From: CAVWUA01 sp963758025
GTDB lineage: Bacteria > Planctomycetota > Planctomycetia > Isosphaerales > Isosphaeraceae
DNA: 64,000 bases
Reading direction: 5' to 3'
NCBI GenBank assembly: GCA_963758025.1
Contig: CAVWUA010000006.1
Coordinates: forward strand, 124,001-188,000
Shown here: in pieces, positions 1-13,454 of the stretch
Position numbering within the stretch: position 1 is the stretch's first letter
Layout of the letters: every line of letters begins with the position of its first letter
Position numbers and translations under genes: made by a program
The notes under the pieces: generated by a model
What the model was told of the DNA's origin: nothing
The model's database searches: none
The model's input: the letters and a program-made list of their open reading frames with translations, nothing else

Positions 1-1353
1 ATTCGCGCCCGCCACGCTGGCCGAGCCGCCGTCACGCCGGCCGAACGTTGTCTTTCTCTATACCGACGATCAGGCCCGCTGGGGGATGGGGGCCTACGGC
101 AACACGGAGATCCAGACGCCCAACATGGACCGGCTCGCCCGCGACGGGGCTCGGTTCCTCAACGCCTTCACGGCCACGCCGGTCTGCTCGCCATCGCGGG
201 CCGGCATGTTCACCGGACGGCTTGGCTCGCAGGTCGGCATCCACGACTGGATCAACCCAAACACCGAGCCGGAGCTGGGCCTGGACCCCTCGGCGATCCT
301 CTGGCCTGAATTGCTCCGGGGAAGCGGCTACACCACCGGCCTGTTCGGCAAGTGGCACCTCGGCCTGCCCGCGCGATATCACCCGACTCGCCAGGGATAC
401 GACCACTTCCTTGGATTTCTCGGCGGCGGCAACCGGCCGATCGATCCGACCTTGGAGGTTGAGGGGACCGAGAAAAAGCTCGACGGCTCGCTGCCGGACA
501 TCCTCGTCGATGACGCGATCCGGTTCGTTGAGGCCAACCAGGACCGGCCGTTCCTCGTCTCAGTCCACTTCCGCGCCCCACATGCACCGTATGCCCCGGT
601 GCCGGAGGTTGATTCGGCCCCGTTCCGCGACCTCGACCCGACGATTCCCGACGTTCCGGGACTACCGATCGAACGGGTCAAGCGATTGACACGCGAATAT
701 TACGGCAGCATTCACTCAGTGGATCGCAATATGGGCCGCCTGCTCGACCGGCTCGATGAACTTGGCTTGCGAGAGAACACGATTGTCATCTTCACAAGCG
801 ACCACGGCTACATGATCGGTCATCACGGTCTCTGGCACAAGGGGAACGCGACGTGGCTCGTCGAGGGTAAGACGGGCCGGCGGCCTAATATGTTCGAGGA
901 GGCGATTCGTGTCCCCCTGATCGTGCGATGGCCGGGGGTGGTCCAACCGGGAACGACGATCGAACAGACCGTCACGAATCTGGACACGTTCCCCACGGTG
1001 CTCGACATGGTGGGTATCAGGCGTGCCGGAGAACCTCACGCTGCATGGCAAAAGCTTTGCCCCCCTTTTACGGGGGAAGTCGGTTGATCGGGACGACACC
1101 TACTTCGGCCAGTACGACATGCACCACGGCGACGTGGCCAACATGCGACATGATCCGCACGCCCGAATGGAAATTGATCCGCCACTTCGAGCCAGACGGC
1201 GTCGATGAGTTGTACGACCTGGCCAACGACCCGGGAGAGACGAAGAACCTGGCCTATTCCACCGATCACCGGGAGATCTATAAGAAGTTGGATTCTCAAC
1301 TATCCATCTGGATGCGTTCGATCCACGATCCCCTGGCAAAGGATCATGAGTAA
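1..1353 (+). CDS. Sulfatase (arylsulfatase family), 5' end outside window, two frame breaks
   Basis: Formylglycine-dependent sulfatase that would hydrolyse sulfate esters, probably of sulfated polysaccharides. The frame is open from the left edge, so the N-terminus and any signal peptide are missing. Visible are the first metal-ligand motif (PNVVFLYTDDQ, about base 55), the sulfatase signature CSPSRAGMFTGR (bases 187-222, Cys is the formylglycine precursor), the GKWHLG motif (about 350) and the second metal site TSDHGY (about 795-812). The frame changes near 1018 (after LDMVGI, resuming at PENLTLHGKS) and again near 1151 (resuming at MIRTPEWKLIRHF). All three pieces are collinear with the family, and the C-terminus ends with the usual ELYDLANDPGE motif and TAA at 1351. 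It converges with the metallophosphoesterase, 7 bases apart. Family is certain; the substrate is unknown. Confidence 0.9.
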
Positions 1354-1360
1354 ATTCTCA

Positions 1361-2045
1361 TCACCCAATCCGCAAGGGCCGGAAGCCAATCGCGTCAGCA
1401 GCCACGCAGTGATAGCGCACGCCGTTGACGGCTCCCTGGACGGCGGAGGTCCACTGACCTTCGGTATGAATGTGGCCGTACACGCAGCACGTGACGTTGG
1501 ACGCCTCCAGCATGGATACGACCGGCCCCGGGCGGCCATGACGGTCGAAGGGAGGGTAGTGCCAGAGGACGTACAGCGGCTGGTCGGCCGTCCGCAGGTG
1601 TCCGGCGTGTTCCAGAGCGCGGCCAAGGAGAGCCAGTTCCCCTTCGGAGTTGTCGGTTGGCTCGTCGAGCGGAACGGGAGCGCCGAGGGTTCCGCAGGCA
1701 ATCACGCCGCGTGTCTCGATCGCATCGCCGCCAACGGCCAGCATCGAGCGACGGAGCATCGGGCGGATCGACTTCGACTCGGTTGAACCAGCGGTCGTGA
1801 TTCCCCGCCGAAAGCACTTTCGTGCCCGGCAAGGCACCGAGCCAGGCGAGGTCCGGTTGCAGGTCGCGGTGATTGCGAGCCATCGACAGATCACCCGGCA
1901 AGAGCACGACGTCCGTCGGTCGGACCACGGCCCGCCACTCGCGCTCGATCTTCGCGGCGTGTTCTCGCCAACGTTCCGCGTAACGTTCCCGACGCTCGGG
2001 TCGGGCGAGCGACAGGTGCAGGTCGGCGATTCCCCAGACGGTCAA
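1361..2045 (-). CDS. Calcineurin-like metallophosphoesterase, one frame break
   Basis: Dimetal phosphoesterase of about 228 residues. The metal-binding motifs are in family order: IADLHLS near the N-terminus, LLPGDLS, SAGNHDRW, then after the frame break LWHYPPF and the C-terminal YGHIHTEG. The frame changes near base 1775, between GNHDRWFNRVE and the stretch SIRPMLRRSMLAVGG. The best start is TTG at 2045 (TVWGIADLH), because the fold begins directly at this point; no upstream ATG fits. It is close behind the zinc-ribbon gene on the same strand (18-base gap), so the two may be cotranscribed. Substrate cannot be predicted. Planctomycete relatives are usually annotated only as metallophosphoesterase. 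Confidence 0.85.
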
Positions 2046-2063
2046 CGGTCTCTCCCTTGCCGG

Positions 2064-2486
2064 TCATCCATGGTGCAGAACCAGAGCACCGATCACGAAG
2101 ACGATCACGACCAGCAATACCACCGCGATCAGCACGAGCTGGGCATAGCTCAGGCAGAGGCCGATGACGGCCATAACGTCCCCCTGAATCCAGCCATTCG
2201 ACTCGCGAATCTCCCTCCGCGCCATGTGGCCGGTGATGACCCCGCCAATGGCCGGCAGGACGGGAAAGAGCAGCCAGGTAGCGATCCCGCAAAGCAGGCT
2301 GATGACGGCCAGGGAGCTTGTGCTCGGTGGGTTGTAGGCGGGTGCATACGGCGCGTGTGGCGGATACGTGCCAGCCTTGGGTGACTGGTACGCGTTCTCA
2401 GGCTCCGGGGCGATCACGGCGGTTCCGCAGGATGGACAGTAGCGTGCGCCGGGCGTCAGAGGTGATTCGCAGAAATCGCAATTCAT
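2064..2486 (-). CDS. Zinc-ribbon membrane protein with DUF4190-like domain
   Basis: Intact 140-residue protein. Residues 3-21 form a zinc ribbon (CDFCES...YCPSCG), followed by a Pro/Tyr-rich linker (about 25-52) and two hydrophobic segments (about 55-80 and 108-137) with the GxxxGHxARREIRES-like motif between them that is typical of DUF4190 proteins. It is an inner-membrane protein with a soluble N-terminal Zn finger; no enzymatic function is known for the family. The ATG at 2486 was chosen because the zinc ribbon begins at residue 3; upstream sequence in the same frame reads back into the divergent DUF2071 gene. Confidence is high for the architecture, none for the role. Confidence 0.8.
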   Translation of the reverse strand: MNCDFCESPLTPGARYCPSCGTAVIAPEPENAYQSPKAGTYPPHAPYAPAYNPPSTSSLAVISLLCGIATWLLFPVLPAIGGVITGHMARREIRESNGWIQGDVMAVIGLCLSYAQLVLIAVVLLVVIVFVIGALVLHHG

Positions 2487-2604
2487 GGGCAAGGACCTCC
2501 GGAAAAGACGTTCGGCGTTCGCCTCCCATTCTTGCACCCCACGAGCGATTTTGCCAGAATCGAAACGGACCGCCCCCCCTTCTCCCCCGAGGAGCGTCAC
2601 CCCG

Positions 2605-3403
2605 ATGGAAGGCCTGCCGATCACCTCGCTCCCCCCGAGGGAAGGCGGCATCGACCGACTCGCTCCCACGCAACGGCCGTCGGGTCGCTCAGTGATGCGA
2701 CACCGCTGGGCTCACCTGCTTTTCCTGCACTGGGAGGTGTCACCCGAGGCCCTCCGGCCTCTTGTTCCGCCCGAACTGGAGCTGGATCTGTTCGACGGCC
2801 GAGCCTATATCGGCCTGGTACCGTTCACGATGACGGGAATCCGTCCGACGGGTCTGCCCGCGGTCCGGTGGCTCTCGAACTTTCACGAGGTCAACGTCCG
2901 GACCTACGTCCACCATGACGGGCGTGCCCCCGGAGTCTGGTTCTTCAGCCTCGATGCCGCGAACGGGATCGCCGTGCGGATCGCTCGCCGATTCTGGCAC
3001 TTGCCGTATCACAAGGCGCGGATGACCCTGCAACGGCAAGTCGAACCAGACGGCCGGGAAGTCATCAGTTACAAGTCGGAACGGCTCTGGCCCGCACCGC
3101 TTCCCTCCTCGTGCGGCATGCGCTATGAGCCGCGGGGAGAGCCTGGGCCCGCTTCCCCTGGAACGCTGGAACACTTCCTGATCGAACGATATATTCTCTA
3201 CGCGAAGCGGGAACGCACGGCTTTACGCGGGCCGGGTTTACCACACGCCGTATCCGGTCCAGTCCGTGCGGATGGAAGGGCTGGAGGAAAACCTGATCTC
3301 CAGTGCGGGGATTAGCCGAGGCGACGAACCGCCCCTGGCGCATTATGCATCGGAGGTCCGGGTGCGGGTCTATCCACTCCGGTCGATTGGCCCGGCCAGA
3401 TGA
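2605..3403 (+). CDS. DUF2071 (YqjF-like) family protein, one frame break
   Basis: Protein of about 265 residues of the DUF2071/acetoacetate-decarboxylase-like fold family; biochemical function is unknown. Family hallmarks are the opening RHRWAHLLFLHWEV, ALRPLVPPELELD, YIGLVPFTM, FHEVNVRTYV and GVWFFSLDA, and the C-terminal HTPYPVQSVRMEG. The frame changes near 3215: after IERYILYAKRE it resumes as LYAGRVYHTPY and ends with TGA at 3401-3403. ATG 2605 was preferred to ATG 2695, because relatives have about 25-30 residues before the RxRW motif and a GAGG-type ribosome site lies near 2589. It diverges from the zinc-ribbon gene. Confidence 0.8.
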
Positions 3404-4258
3404 GACGGCGTCGATCGTTTTCCACACGCGGATCAACGCGATTTGATATCCCTTGAGACCGCCCGATGCCTTTGATTCCGATTGCCGACCTCGACGACCC
3501 GCGTATCGCGATCTTCCGCCAACTCAAGGCACATCAGGAAACCAGCAACGCGGAATCAGTTCGTGGTGGAAGGGGAGAAACTCCTTGACCGCCTGCGCCA
3601 GAGCCCATTCCCGATGGCGTCCGTGCTGACGACAGACCGACACACGACACGGATCGCGCCGAGAGTGCCGGACGAGGTGCCCCTGTACGTAATTCCGCAC
3701 GCGTTGATCAGTGTCCTGGTCGGATTTAACTTCCATCAGGGTGTGCTCGCTTGCGGAATCCGGAAACCCTGGCCCGACCTGGACGAGATTCTCAAGCAGG
3801 CCAGCTCAGGGCTCACCCTGGTGATCTGCCCAGAATTGAACAACCCGGAGAACCTCGGGGCGATCGTTCGGATCGGCGACGTCTTCGGCGCGGATGCGAT
3901 CCTGGTCGGCCCGCGTTGCCCGGACCCGCTCTCCAGGCGGGTTCTGCGAGTATCGATGGGGATGGCGATGCACCTTCCGGTGATCGTCGTTGAGGATCTG
4001 GAACGTGAGGTCCAGCGCCTTCGTTCCGAGTGGGGCATCCAGTTCGCCGCAGCAGCGGTGGACCCATCCGCCGAACCGCTCGACACGGCGAGGCGACCGG
4101 AGCGGTTCGCCCTGGTACTGGGCAGCGAACCGCACGGCCTGGGAACGGACTGGCTCGACCGCTGTGACCGACAGGTCACGATCCCGATGCGCGCGGAGGC
4201 CGAGTCTCTGAACGTGGCCGTCGCCGCGGGAATCCTGCTCTACCACTTCTTGCGACCT

Positions 4259-4278
4259 TCGAGCTTCGAGAAGCTCGA
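4259..4278 (+). terminator. Perfect inverted repeat between convergent genes
   Basis: Inverted repeat with a stem of about 8-9 base pairs (arms CGAGCTTC / GAAGCTCG around a 2-base centre, so effectively a 7-bp stem with a 4-base loop). It sits where the SpoU gene should end and about 80 bases outside the 3' end of the convergent treS gene. No T-run follows. It may be a bidirectional termination hairpin, but it also lies in a still-open frame. Confidence 0.3.
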
Positions 4279-4358
4279 GATCTTGATACGGCTTCCTTCG
4301 CGGATGAGACACACGCTCCGACGTCGTTCGATCTCACCCTCGACACGAATCGATGGAG

Positions 4359-7733
<3,375 letters not shown>

Positions 7734-7743
7734 TGTCTTGACC

Positions 7744-9720
7744 TCAAGCCCCCGGAGCGGTCGGGGGCGTCATGGCCCTCAGCACGATCGCCGAGGGGCG
7801 AGCGAAATCGATTTCAGGCACGGGACCGCCGCAAACGAGGCGAGGCGGGTCCGAGTCAGAAGTGTAGGGCCGGTCCTCGGTCGTGAGCAAGACGGCCCAG
7901 CCGTCTCCTCCCTCTGTTGTTCGCAGACGCTCGTGGTCCAGCGTCACGTTTCCCGAGTCATGGAACCGGGAGACCAGCAATATCGATGGACCATCAACCG
8001 CGTCGCGCCGGAGAGCCAGCGTGGCATCATCGAGCGCAACGGCTATGAATCGACCGAGCGTCGCCTGTTGCAGCGCGGGCTCGTCGCGACGCAGCCGCAA
8101 CAGGGCTCGATAGAGTCGCAGGACGGCCGCATGCGATGGCTCGGCACGCTCCTCCCAGTTGAGCTGGCAAGCCCGAAATGTTGCTTCATCCTGCGGGTCG
8201 GGCAGACGGTCAAGCGTGGCGGGGTCCGAGAACTCCTGGTAATGGCGAAATTCGCGGCGCCGGCCCTGTCGAACCTGTTCGCCCAGTTCGGCATGATGAT
8301 CGGTGAAGAACAGGAACGGCGTGCTGGCTGCCCATTCCTGGCCCATGAACAACAATGGCGTGGCAGGGGCTAACAGCAGGAGCGCACTGGCCGCCCGATA
8401 GGCCGCCGGGTCGATCTGGTGGTGCAGTCGCTCGCCGAAGGCCCGGTTGCCGATGCGGTCATGGTTCTGGATGCAGAAGACGAACCGGTGCGGCTCGATG
8501 CCGGTCGGGTCGGTCCCCTGGAGCCGGTCGCGGTGGATTGAGTACGCGCCGCAGAAGAACCAGCCACGATTGACCGTCTCGGCCAGGTCGGCCACGGACC
8601 CGCGAAAATCGCGGTACACGCCATCGGTATCGCCGGCCAGCAATCGGCGGAACTGATGATGGAAGTCGTCGGCCCAGACGCCGTCGAGTCCCCAGCCGCC
8701 CTCGTTCTCGGGCTTGAGCATCGTGGCGAGGTTGCGGTTATCCTCAGCGATCAGGTGGATGGGGCGGTCGAGGATCGTCGCGCGGACGCGGGCCGACAGC
8801 TCGGCCAGGAGGTGTCGGGGACCTTCATCACGAAGGGCGTGGGTCGCATCCAATCTCAGGCCGTCGAGGTGATACTCGACAAGCCAGTGAAGGGCGTTCT
8901 CGATGACGAACGCGCGGACCGACTCGCTGTGTGGGCCGTCGAGGTTGACCGCCTCGCCCCAGGCCGTGCGGTGGTGCGAGGACACGTAGTAGGGGCTGAA
9001 AGCCCCGAGGTAATTGCCATCGGGACCGAAGTGGTTGTAAACGACATCGAGCAGCACCGCCAGGCCATGCGCGTGCGCCCTGTCCACCAGGCGACGGAGG
9101 TCGTCGGGCGTCCCGTACTGGTGTGACGGAGCGAACAGGTCCACACCGTCGTAGCCCCAGTTGCGACGTCCGGGGAAGGCGGCGACTGGCATCAATTCGA
9201 TCGCCGTGATCCCCAACTCGGCCAGATCCGCGAGCCGTTCGGCCGCGGCGGCGAAGGTTCCCTCCGGGGTGAATGTGCCGATGTGCAACTCATACAGCAC
9301 AAGATTTCCCGGCGGCACACCGCGCCAGTCGTCATCGCGCCAGGCGTAGCACGACGGGTCCACGACCTCCGAAGGGCCGTGCACGCCTTCCGGCTGGAAC
9401 CGCGAGGCAGGGTCGGGGAAGGGGCCAAGGCCATCGACGAGGTACCGGTAACGGTCACCAATGCGAACGCTGGGGACTCGAGCCTCGAATTCCCCGTTTT
9501 CACGGCGTTGCATCGGAAAGACAGCGAGGTTCCGGGAAACGCTTTCCCTTTCCTCCCATTCAGGAGAAGACAATGATCCGCAATCGCCAGCGCCAGCGGA
9601 GGCGGTCTTGACCTCAACCCGCTCCACCACGACCTCCACTGACCTTACCCTTGGCGCCCAGACACGGAAGTGAACGCCCTCGCCAGTGGGTAAAGCCCCC
9701 AGGGAGGGCTGCCAGCTCAT
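7744..9720 (-). CDS. treZ: Malto-oligosyltrehalose trehalohydrolase
   Basis: Intact 658-residue GH13 enzyme that releases trehalose from the maltooligosyltrehalose end of alpha-glucan. An N-terminal CBM48/E-set domain (HFRVWAPRVRSVEVVVE, DRYRYLVDG) precedes the barrel. TreZ-type markers are YELHIGTFTPEGTF, ELMPVAAFPGRRNWGYDGV, YNHFGPDGNY, the nucleophile region DGLRLDATHAL (about residue 287), HLIAEDNRN (about 325) and FCIQNHDRIGNRA (about 420). The length matches the family, with an extra insertion of about 25 residues (about 30-60) between the first two E-set strands. ATG 9720 overlaps the glgB stop by 4 bases (ATGA), indicating translational coupling. No treY is present in the window; the substrate could come from another locus. 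Confidence 0.93.
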   Translation of the reverse strand: MSWQPSLGALPTGEGVHFRVWAPRVRSVEVVVERVEVKTASAGAGDCGSLSSPEWEERESVSRNLAVFPMQRRENGEFEARVPSVRIGDRYRYLVDGLGPFPDPASRFQPEGVHGPSEVVDPSCYAWRDDDWRGVPPGNLVLYELHIGTFTPEGTFAAAAERLADLAELGITAIELMPVAAFPGRRNWGYDGVDLFAPSHQYGTPDDLRRLVDRAHAHGLAVLLDVVYNHFGPDGNYLGAFSPYYVSSHHRTAWGEAVNLDGPHSESVRAFVIENALHWLVEYHLDGLRLDATHALRDEGPRHLLAELSARVRATILDRPIHLIAEDNRNLATMLKPENEGGWGLDGVWADDFHHQFRRLLAGDTDGVYRDFRGSVADLAETVNRGWFFCGAYSIHRDRLQGTDPTGIEPHRFVFCIQNHDRIGNRAFGERLHHQIDPAAYRAASALLLLAPATPLLFMGQEWAASTPFLFFTDHHAELGEQVRQGRRREFRHYQEFSDPATLDRLPDPQDEATFRACQLNWEERAEPSHAAVLRLYRALLRLRRDEPALQQATLGRFIAVALDDATLALRRDAVDGPSILLVSRFHDSGNVTLDHERLRTTEGGDGWAVLLTTEDRPYTSDSDPPRLVCGGPVPEIDFARPSAIVLRAMTPPTAPGA

Positions 9721-11633
9721 TGCTTCCTCCGGCGAAAGGCGACCATGGCGAGCGGAGGAAGTGTCAGATTCAATGAATTCGAATGACCGTGCGCGTGGAC
9801 GGGTGCCGCCTTCAAGGTCCCCATATTCCCCTGGCCGCTGCCGCCGTAGAGCGGAGCATCACTATTGAGGATCTCCTCCCATGTGCCGCCGAACGGCACG
9901 CCCAGCCGGTAATTATAGCGCGGGGTGGGCATGAAGTTGCAGGCGATCAGAACCGGGTCATCACTGCGGTGTCCGCGACGGAGAAGACTCAGGACGCTTG
10001 CCTCGACATCATTGCAATCGACCCAGTCGAAGCCCTCGGGCTGGCAATCGCGCTCGTGTAACGCCGGGATGCCGCGATAGGCGGTGTTCAGGTCGCGTAC
10101 CCAACGCCGGAGGCCTTGATGGCGGGCATGCTCCAGCAGCGACCAGTCGATCGGCTGGTCGTGGTCCCACTCGCGCCACTGGCCGAACTCGTCACCCATG
10201 AACATCAACTTCTTGCCGGGCAGGGCGAACTGATAACCGAACAGCAGGCGCACGTTGGCGAACTTCTGCCAGTCGTCGCCGGGCATCTTGACCGGCAGCG
10301 CTCCCATCGGCGGCTTCACCTCATCATGCGACAGGGGCAGGATGAAGTTTTCATTGAACGCGTACACCATGCGGAAGGTCAGCTTCTGGTGCTTCTGCGA
10401 ACGGTTCCAGGGATCGGTCCGCAGGTAATCGTCCACCGTGTCATGAACCCAGCCAAGGTCCCACTTCAGGTTGAAGCCCAGGCCGCCGACGTCTGTCGGG
10501 CGCGAAACCATCGGCCAGGAGGTCGTTTCCTCGGCGATCGTCAGGACGTCCGGATGGTCCGCGTGGACGACCTCGTTGAACTGTCGGAGGAAAGTGACCG
10601 CCTCCAGATTCTCCCGCCCTCCATAGCGGTTGGGCACCCACTCGCCAGGCTTGCGGGCGAAGTCGAGGTAGAGCATCGACGAGACGGCATCGACCCGCAG
10701 GGCGTCCACGTGATAGAGGTCCAGCCAGTACAGGGCGTTGGAGAGCAGGAAGTTGCGGACCTGGGGCTTATTGTAGTCGTAGATCAAGGTGTTCCACTCT
10801 TGATGGAACCCCTTTCGTGGGTCGGCGTACTCGTAGAGCGGTGTGCCGTCGAAGTGACGCAGACCGTGGTCGTCATTGGGGAAATGGGCCGGAACCCAGT
10901 CGAGAATCACGCCGATGCCGCGCTGGTGAAGCGTGTCGATCAGGTACATGAAGTCCTGCGGCGTACCAAACCGGCTCGTCGGCGCGAACAGGCTGACCGG
11001 CTGATAGCCCCACGACCCATCGAAGGGATACTCAGAGATCGGCATCAGCTCGACGTGCGTGTAGCCCATCTCGTGCACATAGTCGGCCAGCTTCGGGGCC
11101 AGTTCCCGGTAGGAGAGCCAGCGGTTGCCCTCCTCGGGCACGCGCATCCAGGAGCCGAGATGGACCTCGTAGATCGTGATCGGTGCGCCGAGCGAATTGA
11201 TCCCGGCGCGGTTTTCCCGCCACGGCTCGTCATGCCACTCATAGCCGCCCAGGTCCCAGACCTTCGAGGCGTTCCGGGGCGGCGTCTCGGCGTGGAAGGC
11301 GAATGGGTCCGCCTTGGCGAGTCGATCGTCCCGGTGCGGCGGGAGGATCGAATATTTGTATGACGCCCCCGATCCGACGTAGGGGACGACCCCTTCCCAG
11401 ACTCCCGCCGGCCAGTGTGGGTTCAGGGGGTTTGCCTCCGGATTCCAGCCGTTGAAATCGCCGATGACCGAGACGGCCCGGGCGTGCGGAGCCCAGACGG
11501 CGAAATGGGTACTCTTGCGACCGTTCTCCTCAACGACATGGGCGCCGAGCTTCTCATAGCTCCGGTGGTGGGTCCCTTCGGCCAGAAGGTGCAGGTCGAA
11601 ATCACTCAGGGAAGGCATCTGGGTCATCGTCAC
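9717..11633 (-). CDS. glgB: 1,4-alpha-glucan branching enzyme
   Basis: Intact 638-residue GH13_9 branching enzyme that introduces alpha-1,6 branches into the linear glucan made by GlgE. N-terminal CBM48 (THFAVWAPHARAVSVIGDFNGWNP) is followed by YEVHLGSWMR, ELMPISEYPFDGSWGYQ, VPAHFPNDDHGL, the nucleophile region VDALRVDAVSSMLYLD (Asp about residue 313), LTIAEETTSWP (about 366) and FILPLSHDEV. It lacks the long N-terminal N1 domain of E. coli GlgB and resembles the shorter type. It overlaps the upstream maltokinase stop and the downstream treZ start by 4 bases each, so it sits in the middle of a tightly coupled operon. Confidence 0.95.
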   Translation of the reverse strand: MTMTQMPSLSDFDLHLLAEGTHHRSYEKLGAHVVEENGRKSTHFAVWAPHARAVSVIGDFNGWNPEANPLNPHWPAGVWEGVVPYVGSGASYKYSILPPHRDDRLAKADPFAFHAETPPRNASKVWDLGGYEWHDEPWRENRAGINSLGAPITIYEVHLGSWMRVPEEGNRWLSYRELAPKLADYVHEMGYTHVELMPISEYPFDGSWGYQPVSLFAPTSRFGTPQDFMYLIDTLHQRGIGVILDWVPAHFPNDDHGLRHFDGTPLYEYADPRKGFHQEWNTLIYDYNKPQVRNFLLSNALYWLDLYHVDALRVDAVSSMLYLDFARKPGEWVPNRYGGRENLEAVTFLRQFNEVVHADHPDVLTIAEETTSWPMVSRPTDVGGLGFNLKWDLGWVHDTVDDYLRTDPWNRSQKHQKLTFRMVYAFNENFILPLSHDEVKPPMGALPVKMPGDDWQKFANVRLLFGYQFALPGKKLMFMGDEFGQWREWDHDQPIDWSLLEHARHQGLRRWVRDLNTAYRGIPALHERDCQPEGFDWVDCNDVEASVLSLLRRGHRSDDPVLIACNFMPTPRYNYRLGVPFGGTWEEILNSDAPLYGGSGQGNMGTLKAAPVHAHGHSNSLNLTLPPLAMVAFRRRKQ

Positions 11634-13302
11634 GGGGTCTGTCCTCCCTGGGGTTCCGGCTCGCCGCTACGTCCCCGCTCGATGAGGGACTGGATACCTT
11701 GTAGCGGGATGCGGACCCAGGCCGGTCGGTTGTTCAGCTCGTAGAGCAGCTCGTACAGGGCTTTGTCAAGCAGCAAAGGGCGGATCATCCTGGTCAAGAT
11801 GGTTGGGTCGGACGGCAAGAAGGGCGCGTCGGTGGCGGTTGCCAGATACGTCTTCAGAAAGGTGGCCGAGGTCCACGTCTGCCACGCCTGCGCCCAGGGA
11901 GCGAGACGCTCGAAGTCCTGCGGCCTGTCCTTGGTGTACGCGAACAAGGCGGCGTAAGCGGCGTAGTCAAACGACCGGAGCATCCCGACAACGTCCTTCA
12001 GCGGCGTCTGCTTCGCCAGACGCTTGACCAGCGGCTTGGCCGGCTCTCCTTCGAAGTCGAGGATGACGAAGTCATCGTCCACGCGAAGAACCTGCCCGAG
12101 GTGGTAATCTCCGTGGACACGCGTCTTCGTGGTGGTGGGCGTCAGATCGGCCAGCCGAGCGACCGAGCTCAACAGCCCCGGAGCGCCTTCCAGCACAAGA
12201 CGACCTTGACGGTTTGTCTGCGGATCGAGCCGGTCCAGCCCCGTGCGCAGGGCCTCCAGGGCACGCTCCACCTGGTCGCGGATGTCCGCGGCGAGGGCCT
12301 TCAGGTCATCGGCGGTCATCGGCTCGGGGGCGAAGGCCGGATCGTCCGGCTCTCCCGCGAGAGCCAGGTGCAGTTCGGCGGTGCGCTTGCCCAGCGTGGC
12401 GGCGTCCACCAGATACGTGCCAATCGACCGTACAACAGCCGGCGGCGGAGTCCGAGATGCCAGCTCAAGCCACGGACGGTCCTCAGCGCCGGCCGGCGCG
12501 ATGGCATCGGGTTGAGCGTCGATTCGCTCGTAATAATGCCGCAACTCCTCCAGCGCATGTTCCCAACCCGTCCCCTGATTGGCGACCAACCCTTGCAGGA
12601 TGCCCAAGGTGATCGGCTCACTGCCGGAGCGGACATACTCGATGGCTCCGGCCGTCTTCGGTACGCGTTCAAACCGGGCACGTTCGGAGAGGAAGCGGCC
12701 GATCTCCAGGTCGGGATTGAGCCCAGGCTCCAGCCGCCGGAAGATCTTGAGGATAAGCCGATCGCCATAGAGAATCGCCGAATTACTCTGCTCGGCCGAG
12801 CCACGCTTGACTTCGAGTGATGCGCCGGAGGGGCCGCGTGCTTCAGCGAAAACGTCGGTGGCGGAGGCGCGAATCGTTCCATTGCACCGCCGGAATCTCC
12901 CGGCTCTCGGCAATGGCGTTCAGCAGGGCCTCACAGGTCGTGTCGTCGGCGAGAGCGTCGATAAGGACGCCCACACCCTCGGGACCATCCAGCTTGCAGA
13001 GGTCGGCCCCTTGCCGCAGGCTGGCGAGCCGGTCCTCCGGCACGACGGCCAAGGGGACGAAGTAGAGATCGGGGGAACCTTCCTGAAATCGGGCTTCGAG
13101 CAAGGTCAGACGGGTGATGCGCGCGAGGACATCCGGGGCCGAGACATCGAACACGATGCACGGACTCCAGCGTCCGGGCCTTGCTTGCGAACCAGCGCTG
13201 GCGCTGGAGGAACCCAGGAAAGACATCGCGTTCGAGGGACGCGCGGGCTGCGTCCTCGTCGATCCAGGTATGAATTCCTCCGTGAACGGTGGGGACTGTC
13301 AT
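11630..13302 (-). CDS. mak: Stand-alone maltokinase, two frame breaks
   Basis: Second maltokinase of about 556 residues, ATP-dependent, forming maltose 1-phosphate. The N-terminal cap starts IDEDAARASLERDVFPGFL and WFASKARTLESV, which is the family opening. The kinase core has YGDRLILKIFRRLEPG, RVHGDYHLGQVL and FVILDFEGEP, and the C-terminus LLDKALYELLYELNNRP. Frame changes are near 13158 (resuming VFDVSAPDVLARI) and near 12880 (resuming IRASATDVFAEA). It is clearly paralogous to the C-terminal half of the treS fusion in the same operon. ATG 13302 starts 152 bases after glgE; the stop overlaps the glgB start (ATGA). Confidence 0.9.
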
Positions 13303-13454
13303 CGTCTGGAAGCTCCCTTGGAGTTCGTATCAAATAGGTCGGTCGGGTCGCCCCCACGTCGATGGTTCGCGACAGCGGACAGGCCACGCCCGAAACCCCA
13401 GTCTCCACCTCTCGACACGCCTCGCTTGCAGATCCCGCGCGAGAGAGGGCCGGG

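Noticed and set aside
10116..11363. 415-residue open frame on the plus strand
   Set aside because: It lies exactly opposite the intact glgB gene and shows no family motif; long antisense frames are expected at this GC content.
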